Of a stretch of DNA of 64,000 bases, positions 19,092 to 27,576 are shown one piece after another. The notes below the pieces were generated by a model, which ran no database searches, was not told the origin of the DNA, and saw nothing but the letters and a program-made list of their open reading frames with translations. The position numbers and the translations under genes were made by a program. How positions within the stretch are numbered: position 1 is the first letter of the stretch; every line of letters starts with the position of its first letter. This stretch comes from Jiella pelagia (GTDB taxonomy: Bacteria; Pseudomonadota; Alphaproteobacteria; Rhizobiales; Rhizobiaceae). The stretch is taken from NCBI RefSeq assembly GCF_026898155.1, contig NZ_CP114029.1, forward strand, positions 5,497,072 through 5,561,071, in the 5' to 3' direction.

Positions 19092-19991
19092 ATGACACCC
19101 GACGACATCCGACAAACCCCGTGCGGGACGATTTCCGACGAGTCGCGCGAGCGTTACTTCGCCGACGGCGCCGTATGCGTCGAGAGAGCCGTGCAGGGCG
19201 AATGGCTCGACCGCCTGCGCTCGGCGATCGACCGTCTGATCGAAAGCAGCCGTGCGGTTAAGGCCTCCGATGCGGTCTTCGACCTGGAGCCCGGTCACAG
19301 CGCCGAGGCTCCGCGGCTGAGACGCGTTTCAAGCCCCTGCGACCTCGACCCTGTCTTCTGGGAGGTTCTGACCGAAGGTCCGGTCGGCGCCATCGCCGCG
19401 GATCTGCTGGGGCCCGACGTCAAATTCTATCAGGCAAAGCTCAACTTCAAATGGGCCAAAGGCGGCGCCGAGGTGAAATGGCATCAGGATCAGCCCTTCT
19501 TCCCGCACACCAATCATGCCGTCGCGACCTTCGGCATCTATCTGAACGACTGCGGTCTCGAACAGGGGCCGTTGAAGATCCTGCCGGGCAGCCACCACGG
19601 CCCGATCTACAGTCACTACGATGAGGATGGCGTCTGGCGCGGCGATATCAGAGCCGGGGAAGTCGAAACGCTCGCGACAGAAAACGCGATCGAGTTCACC
19701 GCGCCGGCCGGTTCGATGACAGTCCACAACTATCTCACCGTCCACGGATCGCGCCCCAATCTCAGTGACACCGGGCGACCGCTGCTGCTCTATGTGCTGT
19801 CTGCCGCAGACGCCGCCCCCTACACCTCACAGCCGCTCAAGAGCCGGTTCGAGCAGACGATCGTTCGCGGATCGCCGGCCGCGATGGTGCATCACGAAGC
19901 GGGCCGGTTCCGGGTTCCGCCGGACTGGAGCGGCGGCTACACCTCGATCTTCGCGACCCAACAGAAGGAAACGCGCGCCGCGGCCGAATAG
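19092..19991 (+). CDS. Phytanoyl-CoA dioxygenase family (PhyH) Fe/2-oxoglutarate oxygenase
   Basis: Soluble non-haem iron, 2-oxoglutarate-dependent hydroxylase of about 299 aa. The facial triad is visible: His131 and Asp133 in KWHQDQPF and the distal His218 in TVHGSRPN. GIYLNDCGLEQGPLKILPGSHHGP (read in part) is the usual PhyH loop. The start at 19092 has a strong AGGGAGGAAAA site; the frame is open to 19047. It is co-directional with the TRAP genes. The substrate is unknown; family members hydroxylate acyl-CoAs, ectoine, phosphonates and other small molecules. Confidence 0.88.
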   Translation: MTPDDIRQTPCGTISDESRERYFADGAVCVERAVQGEWLDRLRSAIDRLIESSRAVKASDAVFDLEPGHSAEAPRLRRVSSPCDLDPVFWEVLTEGPVGAIAADLLGPDVKFYQAKLNFKWAKGGAEVKWHQDQPFFPHTNHAVATFGIYLNDCGLEQGPLKILPGSHHGPIYSHYDEDGVWRGDIRAGEVETLATENAIEFTAPAGSMTVHNYLTVHGSRPNLSDTGRPLLLYVLSAADAAPYTSQPLKSRFEQTIVRGSPAAMVHHEAGRFRVPPDWSGGYTSIFATQQKETRAAAE

Positions 19992-20005
19992 GCGGGGCAC
20001 GCCGT

Positions 20006-20680
20006 TCAGATGGTGGCGCGGGCGAATTCCTCGATATAGTCGAGCAACCGGTCGGAGGCGGTCGCAGCCTCCGAAGGGTCGCCTTTGCCAATCGCCCTGG
20101 CAACCGCCTCGTGAAGCCGCGCACAGCGCGGCAGATCGAGGACGGTCTGATAGTGCTGATACCAGAAGCGACGCGACAACCCCTGGATCTGCCGCATCGC
20201 GTTGCTGGCGTATTCGTTGCGCGCAGCCTCCAGGGTCATGCGGTTGAAACGCCGGTCGAGCCGCATGAAGGTCACGTCGTCGTCGGCGCCGGAGCATGCA
20301 GCGAACCCCTCGCCCAACTCGGCAAAATCAAGCCGCTGCTTGGCATTGCTCCGCATCGCGGCCGAGCGTGCGACGAGACGCTCCAATTCGCGGCGCACCT
20401 CCAGTAGCTGGAGATGCTTGCTGATATTGATTTCGGAAACGAGAATCCCTCGCCGCGAAAGCACGACGACGAGACCCTCTCCGGCCAGCTTCTGGATGGC
20501 TTCACGGACGGGCGTTCTGCCCAGCCCTATCTGCTGGGCCAGAGCGTTTTCGGAAAGAACCTCGCCCGGCTTGAGACGGAGAGTGACGATACTCTCCTCC
20601 AGCGCCCGGTATGCCTGCCACGTCAGGGTGTTCCGGTCTTTCTCGTCCTCGAAACCCTCGGTCGAACTATGCTCATTCAT
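20006..20680 (-). CDS. GntR-family transcriptional regulator, FCD subfamily
   Basis: DNA-binding regulator of about 224 aa. The N-terminal winged helix contains LKPGEVLSENALAQQIGLGRTPVREAI (read in part), near residues 36-65. A C-terminal helical FCD effector domain follows (RRELERLVARSAAMRSN and later FNRMTLEAARNEYASNAM). It is convergent with the PhyH gene and lies downstream of two small membrane-protein genes in one minus-strand unit. The palindromes at 16064 and 21342 are its likely operators, one of which would make it autoregulated. FCD regulators usually respond to the carboxylic acid whose use they control. Confidence 0.9.
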   Translation of the reverse strand: MNEHSSTEGFEDEKDRNTLTWQAYRALEESIVTLRLKPGEVLSENALAQQIGLGRTPVREAIQKLAGEGLVVVLSRRGILVSEINISKHLQLLEVRRELERLVARSAAMRSNAKQRLDFAELGEGFAACSGADDDVTFMRLDRRFNRMTLEAARNEYASNAMRQIQGLSRRFWYQHYQTVLDLPRCARLHEAVARAIGKGDPSEAATASDRLLDYIEEFARATI

Positions 20681-20724
20681 TGTGGCGGGCGATTTCTACG
20701 ATGCTGGAAGGCCTGTCAGCGGCC

Positions 20725-20898
20725 TCAGCCTTTCTTCTTCACTTCCGGGAACATCCAGACCGCTCCCACGAGACACAAGGTCACTCCGAAAAAGAGGACC
20801 GCCGACGCATTGAGCGAAATGGCCTCCCGGAAACTCCAAAGAATGAAACCGGCAACCAGAAGAAACACACTGAGAACTGCACGAATCTGCGGAGGCAT
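20725..20898 (-). CDS. Small two-helix membrane protein, unknown function
   Basis: About 57 aa with two hydrophobic segments (IRAVLSVFLLVAGFILW and SAVLFFGVTLCLVGAVWMF) and a basic C-terminus (PEVKKKG). AGGAAA sits 8 bases before ATG 20898, which favours this start over the upstream in-frame ATGs at 20922 and 20952. It begins 10 bp after the preceding membrane gene stops, so they are co-transcribed with the GntR gene. No family was recognised. Confidence 0.6.
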   Translation of the reverse strand: MPPQIRAVLSVFLLVAGFILWSFREAISLNASAVLFFGVTLCLVGAVWMFPEVKKKG

Positions 20899-20908
20899 GA
20901 CGCGTTTC

Positions 20909-21295
20909 CTATAATACGACATTGGTTTGGATGGCGAAAGCGGCCCCGGCACAAAGCCCGAAGGCGGCTATCAGCCCCAATCGGGATTCTCGAATTCTGC
21001 TGGGAAGCGGATCGACCAGAAACGGTGCGCCGAGAACGGCCAGTCCCGCCGCGACGACCGCAACCGCAAGCGGCAGCTCGACCGCAACAACGGCCAGGAT
21101 CGCGAGCAGGCACAAAAGCGCGGCGAGCGCGCAATAGGCAAGGACGCCTCCTACGACAGGCCCTCCCGGCATGGAAGGCGCCCGATGCCGCGGAAAATGG
21201 CCGCCAACGAAGACAATGGCCGACACGGCCACGAAGGCACCCGCCGTGAACGAGGCCAATGTCATGAGATCGAGGTTTGCGAGGGGTCCCGTCAT
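20909..21295 (-). CDS. Membrane protein of about 128 aa, unknown function
   Basis: Four hydrophobic segments are visible, for example ASFTAGAFVAVSAIVFVGG, VLAYCALAALLCLLAILAVV and LGLIAAFGLCAGAAFAI. There is no recognised domain. It is first in the minus-strand unit ending in the GntR regulator. Its start lies 47 bp from the palindrome at 21342, so it is probably controlled together with the divergent DUF6166 gene. Confidence 0.65.
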   Translation of the reverse strand: MTGPLANLDLMTLASFTAGAFVAVSAIVFVGGHFPRHRAPSMPGGPVVGGVLAYCALAALLCLLAILAVVAVELPLAVAVVAAGLAVLGAPFLVDPLPSRIRESRLGLIAAFGLCAGAAFAIQTNVVL

Positions 21296-21341
21296 GGGCT
21301 CGTCCTTCCGTCCGTGGTCGCGACTTGCAATAGATATTCAG

Positions 21342-21353
21342 TTGATATATTAA
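21342..21353. promoter_or_regulatory. Near-perfect palindrome TTGATATATTAA, probable GntR operator
   Basis: It matches the perfect palindrome at 16064-16075 in 11 of 12 positions. It sits in the 96 bp divergent promoter between the membrane-protein/GntR unit and the DUF6166/hydroxylase unit. The position suits simultaneous control of both directions. The link to the GntR protein is inferred from location. Confidence 0.6.
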
Positions 21354-21391
21354 CGAATGAACAGCCTGCACGCAAGGCGACGGGAGGATAA

Positions 21392-21700
21392 ATGGCGGAC
21401 AAGAATTACCGCGGCGACCGGACGATCGACGGCGCCGAAGTGACCGTCGACGGCCAATTGCTCGATCCGCGCTATGACCTGAAAACCTTCGACAGTCGTG
21501 GCATAGAATGGAGCTACGAGGGGAACGGCCCCCGGCAGCTCGCGCTCGCACTTCTCGCCGATCACTACCAGGACGACATGCGTGCCCTGGCGGATGCGGA
21601 AGACTTCATGACGCGCATCGTCGCCAATTTCGGCAACGAGTGGGCGATGACCTCGGCCGACATCGATCGCGCGCTCAACAACATCAAGACCCAAGCTTGA
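21392..21700 (+). CDS. DUF6166-like small protein
   Basis: About 102 aa, soluble. It reads NYRGDRTIDGAEVTVDG near the start, then GIEWSYEGNGPRQLALALLADH, and ends with TSADIDRALNNI. This fits the DUF6166 pattern (YxGxR...GxxVxVdG... WxYxGxGPxqLAlAiLad). A strong GGGAGGA site precedes the ATG. It is the first gene of the unit that continues with the membrane hydroxylase 26 bp later. No function is known for the family. Confidence 0.7.
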   Translation: MADKNYRGDRTIDGAEVTVDGQLLDPRYDLKTFDSRGIEWSYEGNGPRQLALALLADHYQDDMRALADAEDFMTRIVANFGNEWAMTSADIDRALNNIKTQA

Positions 21701-21726
21701 ACAGGGCGAACGGGAAAGGAGGCATC

Positions 21727-22524
21727 ATGCTGGAACTTGCTGACACCCCCATGGGCGAACGCCAGCGCAAATATCGCGAGACGTATCGCGAGCGGATCGC
21801 CGGCTGGTACAATGGCTGGCTGCACGTCACCGTCATCTATGCGATCGGCATCGCAGCCATGACGATCTACATTCAGAGCATGAACGACGTAACCTGGGCC
21901 GAACTGTTGATCGTGCCGGTCGTCTTCATCGGAGCCAACTTCTTCGAATGGTTCCTTCATACGCACATCATGCATCGGCCGCAGAAGAACAAGGCGTTGC
22001 GCGCGATCTACATGCGCCACACCATGATGCATCACCAGTTCTTCACCGACGATGAAATGCGGTTCGGCGGACAGCATGACTGGCGCGTCACGTTCTTCCC
22101 GCCCTTCGCGCTAGTGACCTTCATCTGCATGTCGGTTCCGATCGCCTTGGTCGCGGGTTGGCTCTTCACGGCCAATGTCGGCTGGCTCGTCATGTCGACG
22201 ACCACGACGATGTATCTCCTCTACGAGTTCATGCACTTCTGCTGCCATGTCGAGGAGAACTGGTTCGTCCGGAACATGCCATTCGTGAACACGATCCGGC
22301 GCCACCACACCGCCCATCACAACCAGTCTCTGATGATGGAGCGGAACATGAACCTGACCTTCCCCATCATGGACTGGCTGTTCGGCACCTCCGATCTCGA
22401 TCGCGGCTTGGTAGGGCATCTGCTGAACGGTTACGACACCCGCTACATCCGCAAGGACATGCGGCGGACGGCGAAGACACCTGACGGGCGTCTCAGCAAT
22501 GCCCATGAAGTGCCAGCCGAGTAA
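21727..22524 (+). CDS. Membrane fatty-acid-hydroxylase / sterol-desaturase superfamily protein
   Basis: Integral-membrane di-iron enzyme type, about 265 aa. Histidine boxes are HTHIMH near residue 79, HTMMHH near residue 98, HFCCH near residue 173 and RRHHTAHH near residue 193, in the order expected for the family. Four hydrophobic segments lie between the boxes. The start at 21727 has AAAGGAGG before it; the frame is open far upstream in another gene and that part is spurious. It probably hydroxylates a lipid or a hydrophobic acid. A strong terminator follows at 22554. Confidence 0.85.
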   Translation: MLELADTPMGERQRKYRETYRERIAGWYNGWLHVTVIYAIGIAAMTIYIQSMNDVTWAELLIVPVVFIGANFFEWFLHTHIMHRPQKNKALRAIYMRHTMMHHQFFTDDEMRFGGQHDWRVTFFPPFALVTFICMSVPIALVAGWLFTANVGWLVMSTTTTMYLLYEFMHFCCHVEENWFVRNMPFVNTIRRHHTAHHNQSLMMERNMNLTFPIMDWLFGTSDLDRGLVGHLLNGYDTRYIRKDMRRTAKTPDGRLSNAHEVPAE

Positions 22525-22553
22525 CAGCCGATCGAGGAAAAACGAGCATGTCG

Positions 22554-22586
22554 GGCCGGCGATTTCGCGATCGCCGGCCTTTTTTT
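22554..22586 (+). terminator. Rho-independent terminator
   Basis: A perfect 10-bp stem (GGCCGGCGAT / ATCGCCGGCC) with a six-base loop is followed directly by seven T. It ends the DUF6166-hydroxylase transcript and separates it from panB, so panB probably has its own promoter or depends on read-through. Confidence 0.9.
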
Positions 22587-22606
22587 CGAGGTTCAGGAGA
22601 ATGCTC

Positions 22607-23470
22607 ATGTCCGAGCGAAAGAAACGAACGATCCAGGACATCCGGGGTTCGAAGACCTCCGGCGAAAAGATGGTCTACACCTCGGTGCCGGACTACACGT
22701 CGGCACAGTGGGCCGAAGCCGCCGGTGTCGATGTCGTCGTGGTCGGGGATAGCCTCGCCATGATCGCCCATGGTCACGCGTCCACGATCCCCGCCACGAT
22801 GGAGATGATGATCCTCCATGCCCAGGCGGTTCGTCGCGGCGCCCCCAACACCTTCTCGCTCGGCTGCATGCCCTATCAAAGCTACAACACCGTCGACCGG
22901 GCCCTCACCAACGCAACGCGCTTCATGGCCGAGGCGGGCTGCGATGCCGTCAAGCCGCAGGGCGGCAAAAGCCAGGCGCATATCCTTCGAGCCTTGGTCG
23001 ATTCCGGCATTCCGACGGCAAGCCACATCGGCATGGCGCCCCACCGCGTCGCCATGTATGGCGGCTTCAAGATCCAGGGCAAAACACCGGACTCGGCGAT
23101 GGAAATCCTCGAGGACGCATTGGCGATCCAGGATGCGGGATGCTTCATGCTGGAATTCGAAGCGGTTCCTGCACCCATAGCGGCGCTGATCTCGGCCGAA
23201 CTCGAAATTCCGACGATCGGCATCGGTGCCGGCGCGGGAACCGACGGGCAGATCCTCCTCAGCTACGATCTCCTCGGCGTCTTCACCGACTTCAAGCCGA
23301 AATTCACCAAACGTTTCGCGAACCTCACCGAGGTGGCCGTCAACGGCCTCTCGCAATATGTCAAAGAGGTGAAGGACGGCAGCTTTCCCGATGACGATCA
23401 TTCCTACGGGGCGTCGCCAGACGTCGTGGACGAGTTCCGGAACCTGATCGAAAAGCGTCGGCAAATCTGA
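22607..23470 (+). CDS. panB: 3-methyl-2-oxobutanoate hydroxymethyltransferase (PanB) family
   Basis: TIM-barrel enzyme of about 287 aa that adds a hydroxymethyl group from methylene-tetrahydrofolate to a 2-oxo acid. Metal and substrate residues are in VVVGDSLAM and GHASTIPATM. The conserved Lys is in CDAVKPQGG, where classical PanB has VKIEGG. The Glu of FMLEFEAVP and the IGIGAG motif are also present. ATG 22607 is preferred because AGGAG lies 7 bases before it; ATG 22601 is almost on top of that site. There is no panC or panD nearby. The VKPQGG variation and the cluster suggest a divergent PanB with another 2-oxo acid; that is inference. Confidence 0.85.
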   Translation: MSERKKRTIQDIRGSKTSGEKMVYTSVPDYTSAQWAEAAGVDVVVVGDSLAMIAHGHASTIPATMEMMILHAQAVRRGAPNTFSLGCMPYQSYNTVDRALTNATRFMAEAGCDAVKPQGGKSQAHILRALVDSGIPTASHIGMAPHRVAMYGGFKIQGKTPDSAMEILEDALAIQDAGCFMLEFEAVPAPIAALISAELEIPTIGIGAGAGTDGQILLSYDLLGVFTDFKPKFTKRFANLTEVAVNGLSQYVKEVKDGSFPDDDHSYGASPDVVDEFRNLIEKRRQI

Positions 23471-23739
23471 CAACTGTTGGCGCCGAGAAAGTGACATGAA
23501 TTCCGAACTGGAGAGCTTCGCCGGCCACGAATGCCAGCCTCACGACCCCGCCGCTGCCGGGACGGGCAGTTCGCGCGGTCGGGCCGCCCTGAAGTCACGG
23601 GCAAAGGCGGCAATGCCGTTGTAGGTGCATCCACAGCCGAGAAGGACGAGAGCGCCCTGACCCACCTTGATTGGGCGCTTTTGCTTGCGGGACTTGCGGT
23701 GGGAAAGACGGCGCGGAAATTCCTCGGCGAGGTCAACCA

Positions 23740-24008
23740 GCTGGCGAGCGTGTCGGGTCTTCGTCCTCGCCTGGCTCGGCGTCTCGGCCCTGCCCGCCCT
23801 CTGCCTGCCGGTCGTCATGTGCCCCGGTCGACATGGCTGCCACTGGACGAGCCCGTGGCCGAGCGCAGCCTCGGCCTCTTCCACCGCCGCAGCGCTTTTC
23901 GAGGTCGCCAGGGCGTTTCTCGCTAAGCTCCGCAGCCTGCCCGAAAGCCCGGTGCTGACCGAACTCGGCAACGAGATCCGCTTCGAGGGGTTCCCGGGCA
24001 GCGCTTGA
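23740..24008 (+). pseudogene. Remnant of a LysR-family regulator C-terminus
   Basis: Plus-strand pieces in two frames read VLAWLGVSALPALCLPVV, then WLPLDEPVAERSLGLFHRRSA, then ALFEVARAFLAKLRSL. This is the order of the end of a LysR effector domain (glycine-rich VaaGLGvalLP, then LxdPxxxRxLGLxxRR, then araFlxxLR). At least two frame changes are needed and no N-terminal helix-turn-helix is seen. The preceding 23471-23739 holds no recognisable gene. Confidence 0.5.
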
Positions 24009-24091
24009 CGAGGGCGCGGCAACCGGCGACTGCAGCCGGGAGCCACGCCACGCTCCCGGCGCAGGGGCAACCGATGCGAAGGATCCTCGTC

Positions 24092-24652
24092 ATGGCAAAA
24101 CGACCGATCGACCTCGACGAAACCGCCCTCACCCCGGCTCAGCGAGCTGCCTTCGACGCTATCGCCTCTGGCCCACGCGGCGTCGTCGAAGGACCGCTGA
24201 GGGTGTGGCTGCAGTCGCCTCTTCTGGCTGAGACAGCCCAGGCTCTCGGGGTCTTCTGCCGCTACGGGACGCGACTGTCGCCGAAACTGTCGGAGCTGGC
24301 GATCCTCGTCACCGGCGCCTTCTGGCGTTCCGGCTTCGAGTGGGCGGCGCACGCGCCCATCGCGATCCGCGAGGGCCTATCCGCCACCGTGGTGGATGCG
24401 ATCCGCCGGGGCGAGCGCCCCGAATTCGCCGAACCTGCCGAGGAGGCGATCTACGACTTCGCCAGCGAGCTTCACCGGGATCACCGGGTTTGTGACGAGA
24501 CCTATGCCCGCGTCACCGCCCTCTTCGGTCAGGAAGGCGCCGTCGAACTCACCGGCATTCTCGGCTATTACACGCTGATCTCGATGACGATCAACGCCTT
24601 CGAGGTTCCCCTGCCCGACGGCGCGACAGACCCTTTTCCCGCAAAGAACTGA
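24092..24652 (+). CDS. Carboxymuconolactone decarboxylase-family protein
   Basis: AhpD-like fold of about 186 aa. The pattern SPKLSELAILVTGAFWRSGFEWAAHAPIA (read in part) is typical of this group; the family Cys pair is replaced, since FEWAAH takes the place of a CxxH-type site. The later GILGYYTLISMTINAF is also conserved. The start at 24092 has GAAGGAT 8 bases before it; in-frame ATG 24074 and a further open frame to 24005 exist. The function is not assignable; members range from decarboxylases to peroxidase-like proteins. Confidence 0.8.
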   Translation: MAKRPIDLDETALTPAQRAAFDAIASGPRGVVEGPLRVWLQSPLLAETAQALGVFCRYGTRLSPKLSELAILVTGAFWRSGFEWAAHAPIAIREGLSATVVDAIRRGERPEFAEPAEEAIYDFASELHRDHRVCDETYARVTALFGQEGAVELTGILGYYTLISMTINAFEVPLPDGATDPFPAKN

Positions 24653-24794
24653 TCGTGTCGCCATGTTTCAGTCGAAGGATACGGTCGGCGCACGGTGCTT
24701 TTCGGTCTCCTGAGAGTTCGGAGATGGATCCTCGACAAAGCGCCGCAAGGCCCCGAATTCGCCCCGGGGCCCGTTCCGATACCGAGGTGGTCCA

Positions 24795-27450
24795 TTGAAC
24801 ACGTCCGGCCCGGTGACGAGCCCGTCTTCCCGTTTCGCCATCCCCGGCCCCGAGTTCCGGCCCGCCGCCTTCTGGTTCTGGAACCGGATCCCCGGCGAAG
24901 ATGAGATCCGCCACGGCCTGGCCGAAATGAAAGAGGCGGGGCTCGGGACCTTCATGATCCAGGCGCGGCTGTCGCTGCCGCGCCGCGACTACCTTTCGCC
25001 GGCCTATCTCGACGCGTGCCGGTTCGCCTTCGCCGAAGCGGCGAAGATTGGCCTCGAGGCGGTGATCTACGACGAATATGCCTGGATGTCCGGCCATGGC
25101 GGCGGACGGACGGTCGCGGGCGCCGATCATCTGCGTGAACGCCACCTGTTCTGGACGCGGGGCGAAGCCGGCAGCCCCGGAGCCGAAGGGCGGCTGGAAC
25201 TTTCCGTCTCCGGCATCCGCTCGGGCTTTCTGGACTTCCTCGGCGAGGCTGCCCGGGAATGGATCTACGACGGCGGCGAGGCGCGCTGGGACGACTGGAC
25301 CGTCGTCGCCGCGCTCGCCCATGGGGACGGCGCGAATACCGTGCCGGTCGAAGCCGAGATCCTCGCGGCCGATGCCTCCGGCTGCCGGATCGCCGTCGAT
25401 GCGGGCGACCTCGCCTGTCCTACGGTCACGGTCTTCGTCTCGGCACGCTGCGCCACGTCGCGGATGATCAACTATCTTCTGCCCGAGGCGGCGCAGCGGT
25501 TCGCCGAGACGGTCTATGCACCGCTCGCCGAAGCTGCCGAAGCGGCGGGCCCCGGCATCGCACGGGCCTTCTTCTTCGATCATCCCTATGCGGGGTTCTA
25601 CGGCTGGCACGAGCGCTGCGGCGATCTCGGGCATAGCCTCCTGTGGAGCGAGGATCTCGGTCGATCGGTCGGGCCCGAGGACCTGCTGGCACTCGTCGGA
25701 GGCGCCGGCCCGGAAACCGCCCGGCGGCGCCTCGGCTTCTTCGCGGACCATGCCCGACGGATGCATGAGGCCTTCTTCGGCACGCTGCGGCGCTGGTGTG
25801 ACCAGCGGGGCTTCGGCTTCACCGGCCATGAACTTCTCTCCCACGTCGGCCAATGGGGCCTCCGAGGCGGTCTCGGCGCACTCGATCCGCGCGGCATGCC
25901 CGGCGTCGATCATTTCGGCCTTGACGCATTCCGCACGAAGACGGCGGTCGACGCTGCCGATTACGGGTCACAGCTCGCGGCCAAGCTCGGCGACTCGGTG
26001 GCGCGCTCGAATGGGCGTAGCCGCTGCATCGTCGAGCAGTATTCGACCGGACGGGAGCGGGGCAGACCCGGTCTGGCCGGGCAATGGGACCTGACGATCG
26101 AGCGGCTGAGGGCCCAGGCCATCCGCCATACGCTGCTCGGCGCCCGGCAGTTCCTGTTTCACGCCGTCTATCTCGACGACGGCCGGCCCTACACCGCCGA
26201 CGACAGGCAGGTGAACCCACGCTTCGATTTTCCGCCGGGGCTGAACTTCCAGCCCTGGTGGGAGGACCTGCCGGGGGTCTTCGACGAGATCGCGCGGCTG
26301 TCGGCGTTCGTCGAAGAGGGAGAGCCGCTTCGCCGCGTCGCCCTCCTCTATCCGCTAGCGGCCTTGTGGCAGGATGGCGGCAATCCGACCTCAGCCGAGC
26401 ATTTCGGCTGGTGGGCGCAGGCACTCGCTAAGACGGGGATCGGCTATGACGTCCTCGACGAACGTGACCTCGCCTGCGCCATGTCGCGGGGCGGTGTCCT
26501 CGTCACCCTGGGGGGCCGCTACGAAACGGTCATCCTTCCGGACGCTCATGTCCTGTCGGCAAGCGAGACGCTCGACCGCCTCGGCACCTTCGCTCGCCAG
26601 GGCGGCCGGCTCGTCGTCTCCGGTCGCCCGCCCGACGGGCTGGAGGAGAGAGCCGTCCTGCATCTTCCGGAGGCGGACGAGGCCGAGATCGAGCAATTCG
26701 TCAACTCGCTCGACGGCCCTTGCCCAAGCCTCCACCTCGAAGCCGCGCCGTCCTGGAACTTCGTCGCGCGCTGTTGCGCAGGCTGGCGTCTGGCGGCGTT
26801 CAACGAGGCGACGGAGCCGCGAATGCTCCAGCTGAACCTCGGCGACGACGCAATGCTCGTCGACCTTTGGGATTCGCAGAGCGGCGCGGTGAGCCCGTTT
26901 TTGCTGCCGCCCGACGGGAGGATCGAATTGCAAGCGCACGGGCTGCTTTGTCTGGAGATCCGGCCGGGCACAGATCCGCGCCTCGCCAGCCCGGGAGATC
27001 GGCGCAGGGGGCTGGCGCCAGCGGCGATCCCGCCGGTCGTGCTGACGGATGATTGGGAGTTTCGCGTCGTTGGTGGCAACGAAGCCTTCGTGCCGATTTC
27101 GGTCGCGACGGGATGGGAGTGCCAGGGCTGGCCCCACTATTCGGGCACCGGCATCTATCGCCGCTGTGTCACCCTGCCGCGCCTGAAGCGCGACCAACGA
27201 TGGGATCTCGTCATCGACCATGTCGGCGAAACGGTCGAATGCCGCATCGACGGGCGCAGCATCGGCCGCCGGCTGTACGGGGAAAAACGCTTCGCCATCG
27301 AAGCGTCGGGCGAGATTCTCATCGAGGCTCCACGTCCGCAACACCGGGGCCAACCGCTACTATGCCGGTACGCCCTTCGCAGCCGATCCACCCACCCCGT
27401 CCGGCCTCTTCGGCCCGCCGCGCCTCGTTGCCATGGAGAGCCGCACATAG
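24795..27450 (+). pseudogene. GH106-like glycoside hydrolase, one late frameshift
   Basis: A large protein of about 884 aa once corrected. The N-terminal region has the GH106-type start FRPAAFWFWNRIPGEDEI with EMKEAGLGTFMIQ, and later GFTGHELLSHVGQWG. The C-terminal part is a beta-rich sugar-binding module (GTGIYRRCVTLP). The frame breaks at 27324-27330, where GAGGCTC appears; removing one G gives GAGCTC and EILIELHVRNTGANRYY, ending at the TAG 27448-27450. Uncorrected, the frame would run to 27851 through the next gene. Start is TTG 24795 with GAGGTGG before it; no suitable ATG exists. Known GH106 enzymes are alpha-L-rhamnosidases; the substrate here is open. Only the last 40 residues are affected. 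Confidence 0.75.
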
Positions 27451-27576
27451 AAGTCGGTGCGAGCCGTGCAGGCCGCGAAATTGCAATTCCCGGCCGATTG
27501 ACCGTCCCAGGGGATGATGATTTATTCGTTTGTACGCTAATAAAATGCGGACATTATTGGAGGGAGCACCGTAGTC

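Noticed and set aside
23471..23739. Short frames after panB as a real gene
   Set aside because: No family motif or ribosome site. At most this is the lost N-terminal half of the LysR relic.
511..27537. TTTGTACG in the promoter regions near 510 and 27530, as a shared regulator site
   Set aside because: Only eight bases, not palindromic, and the two genes have no common regulator nearby. It is too weak to claim.
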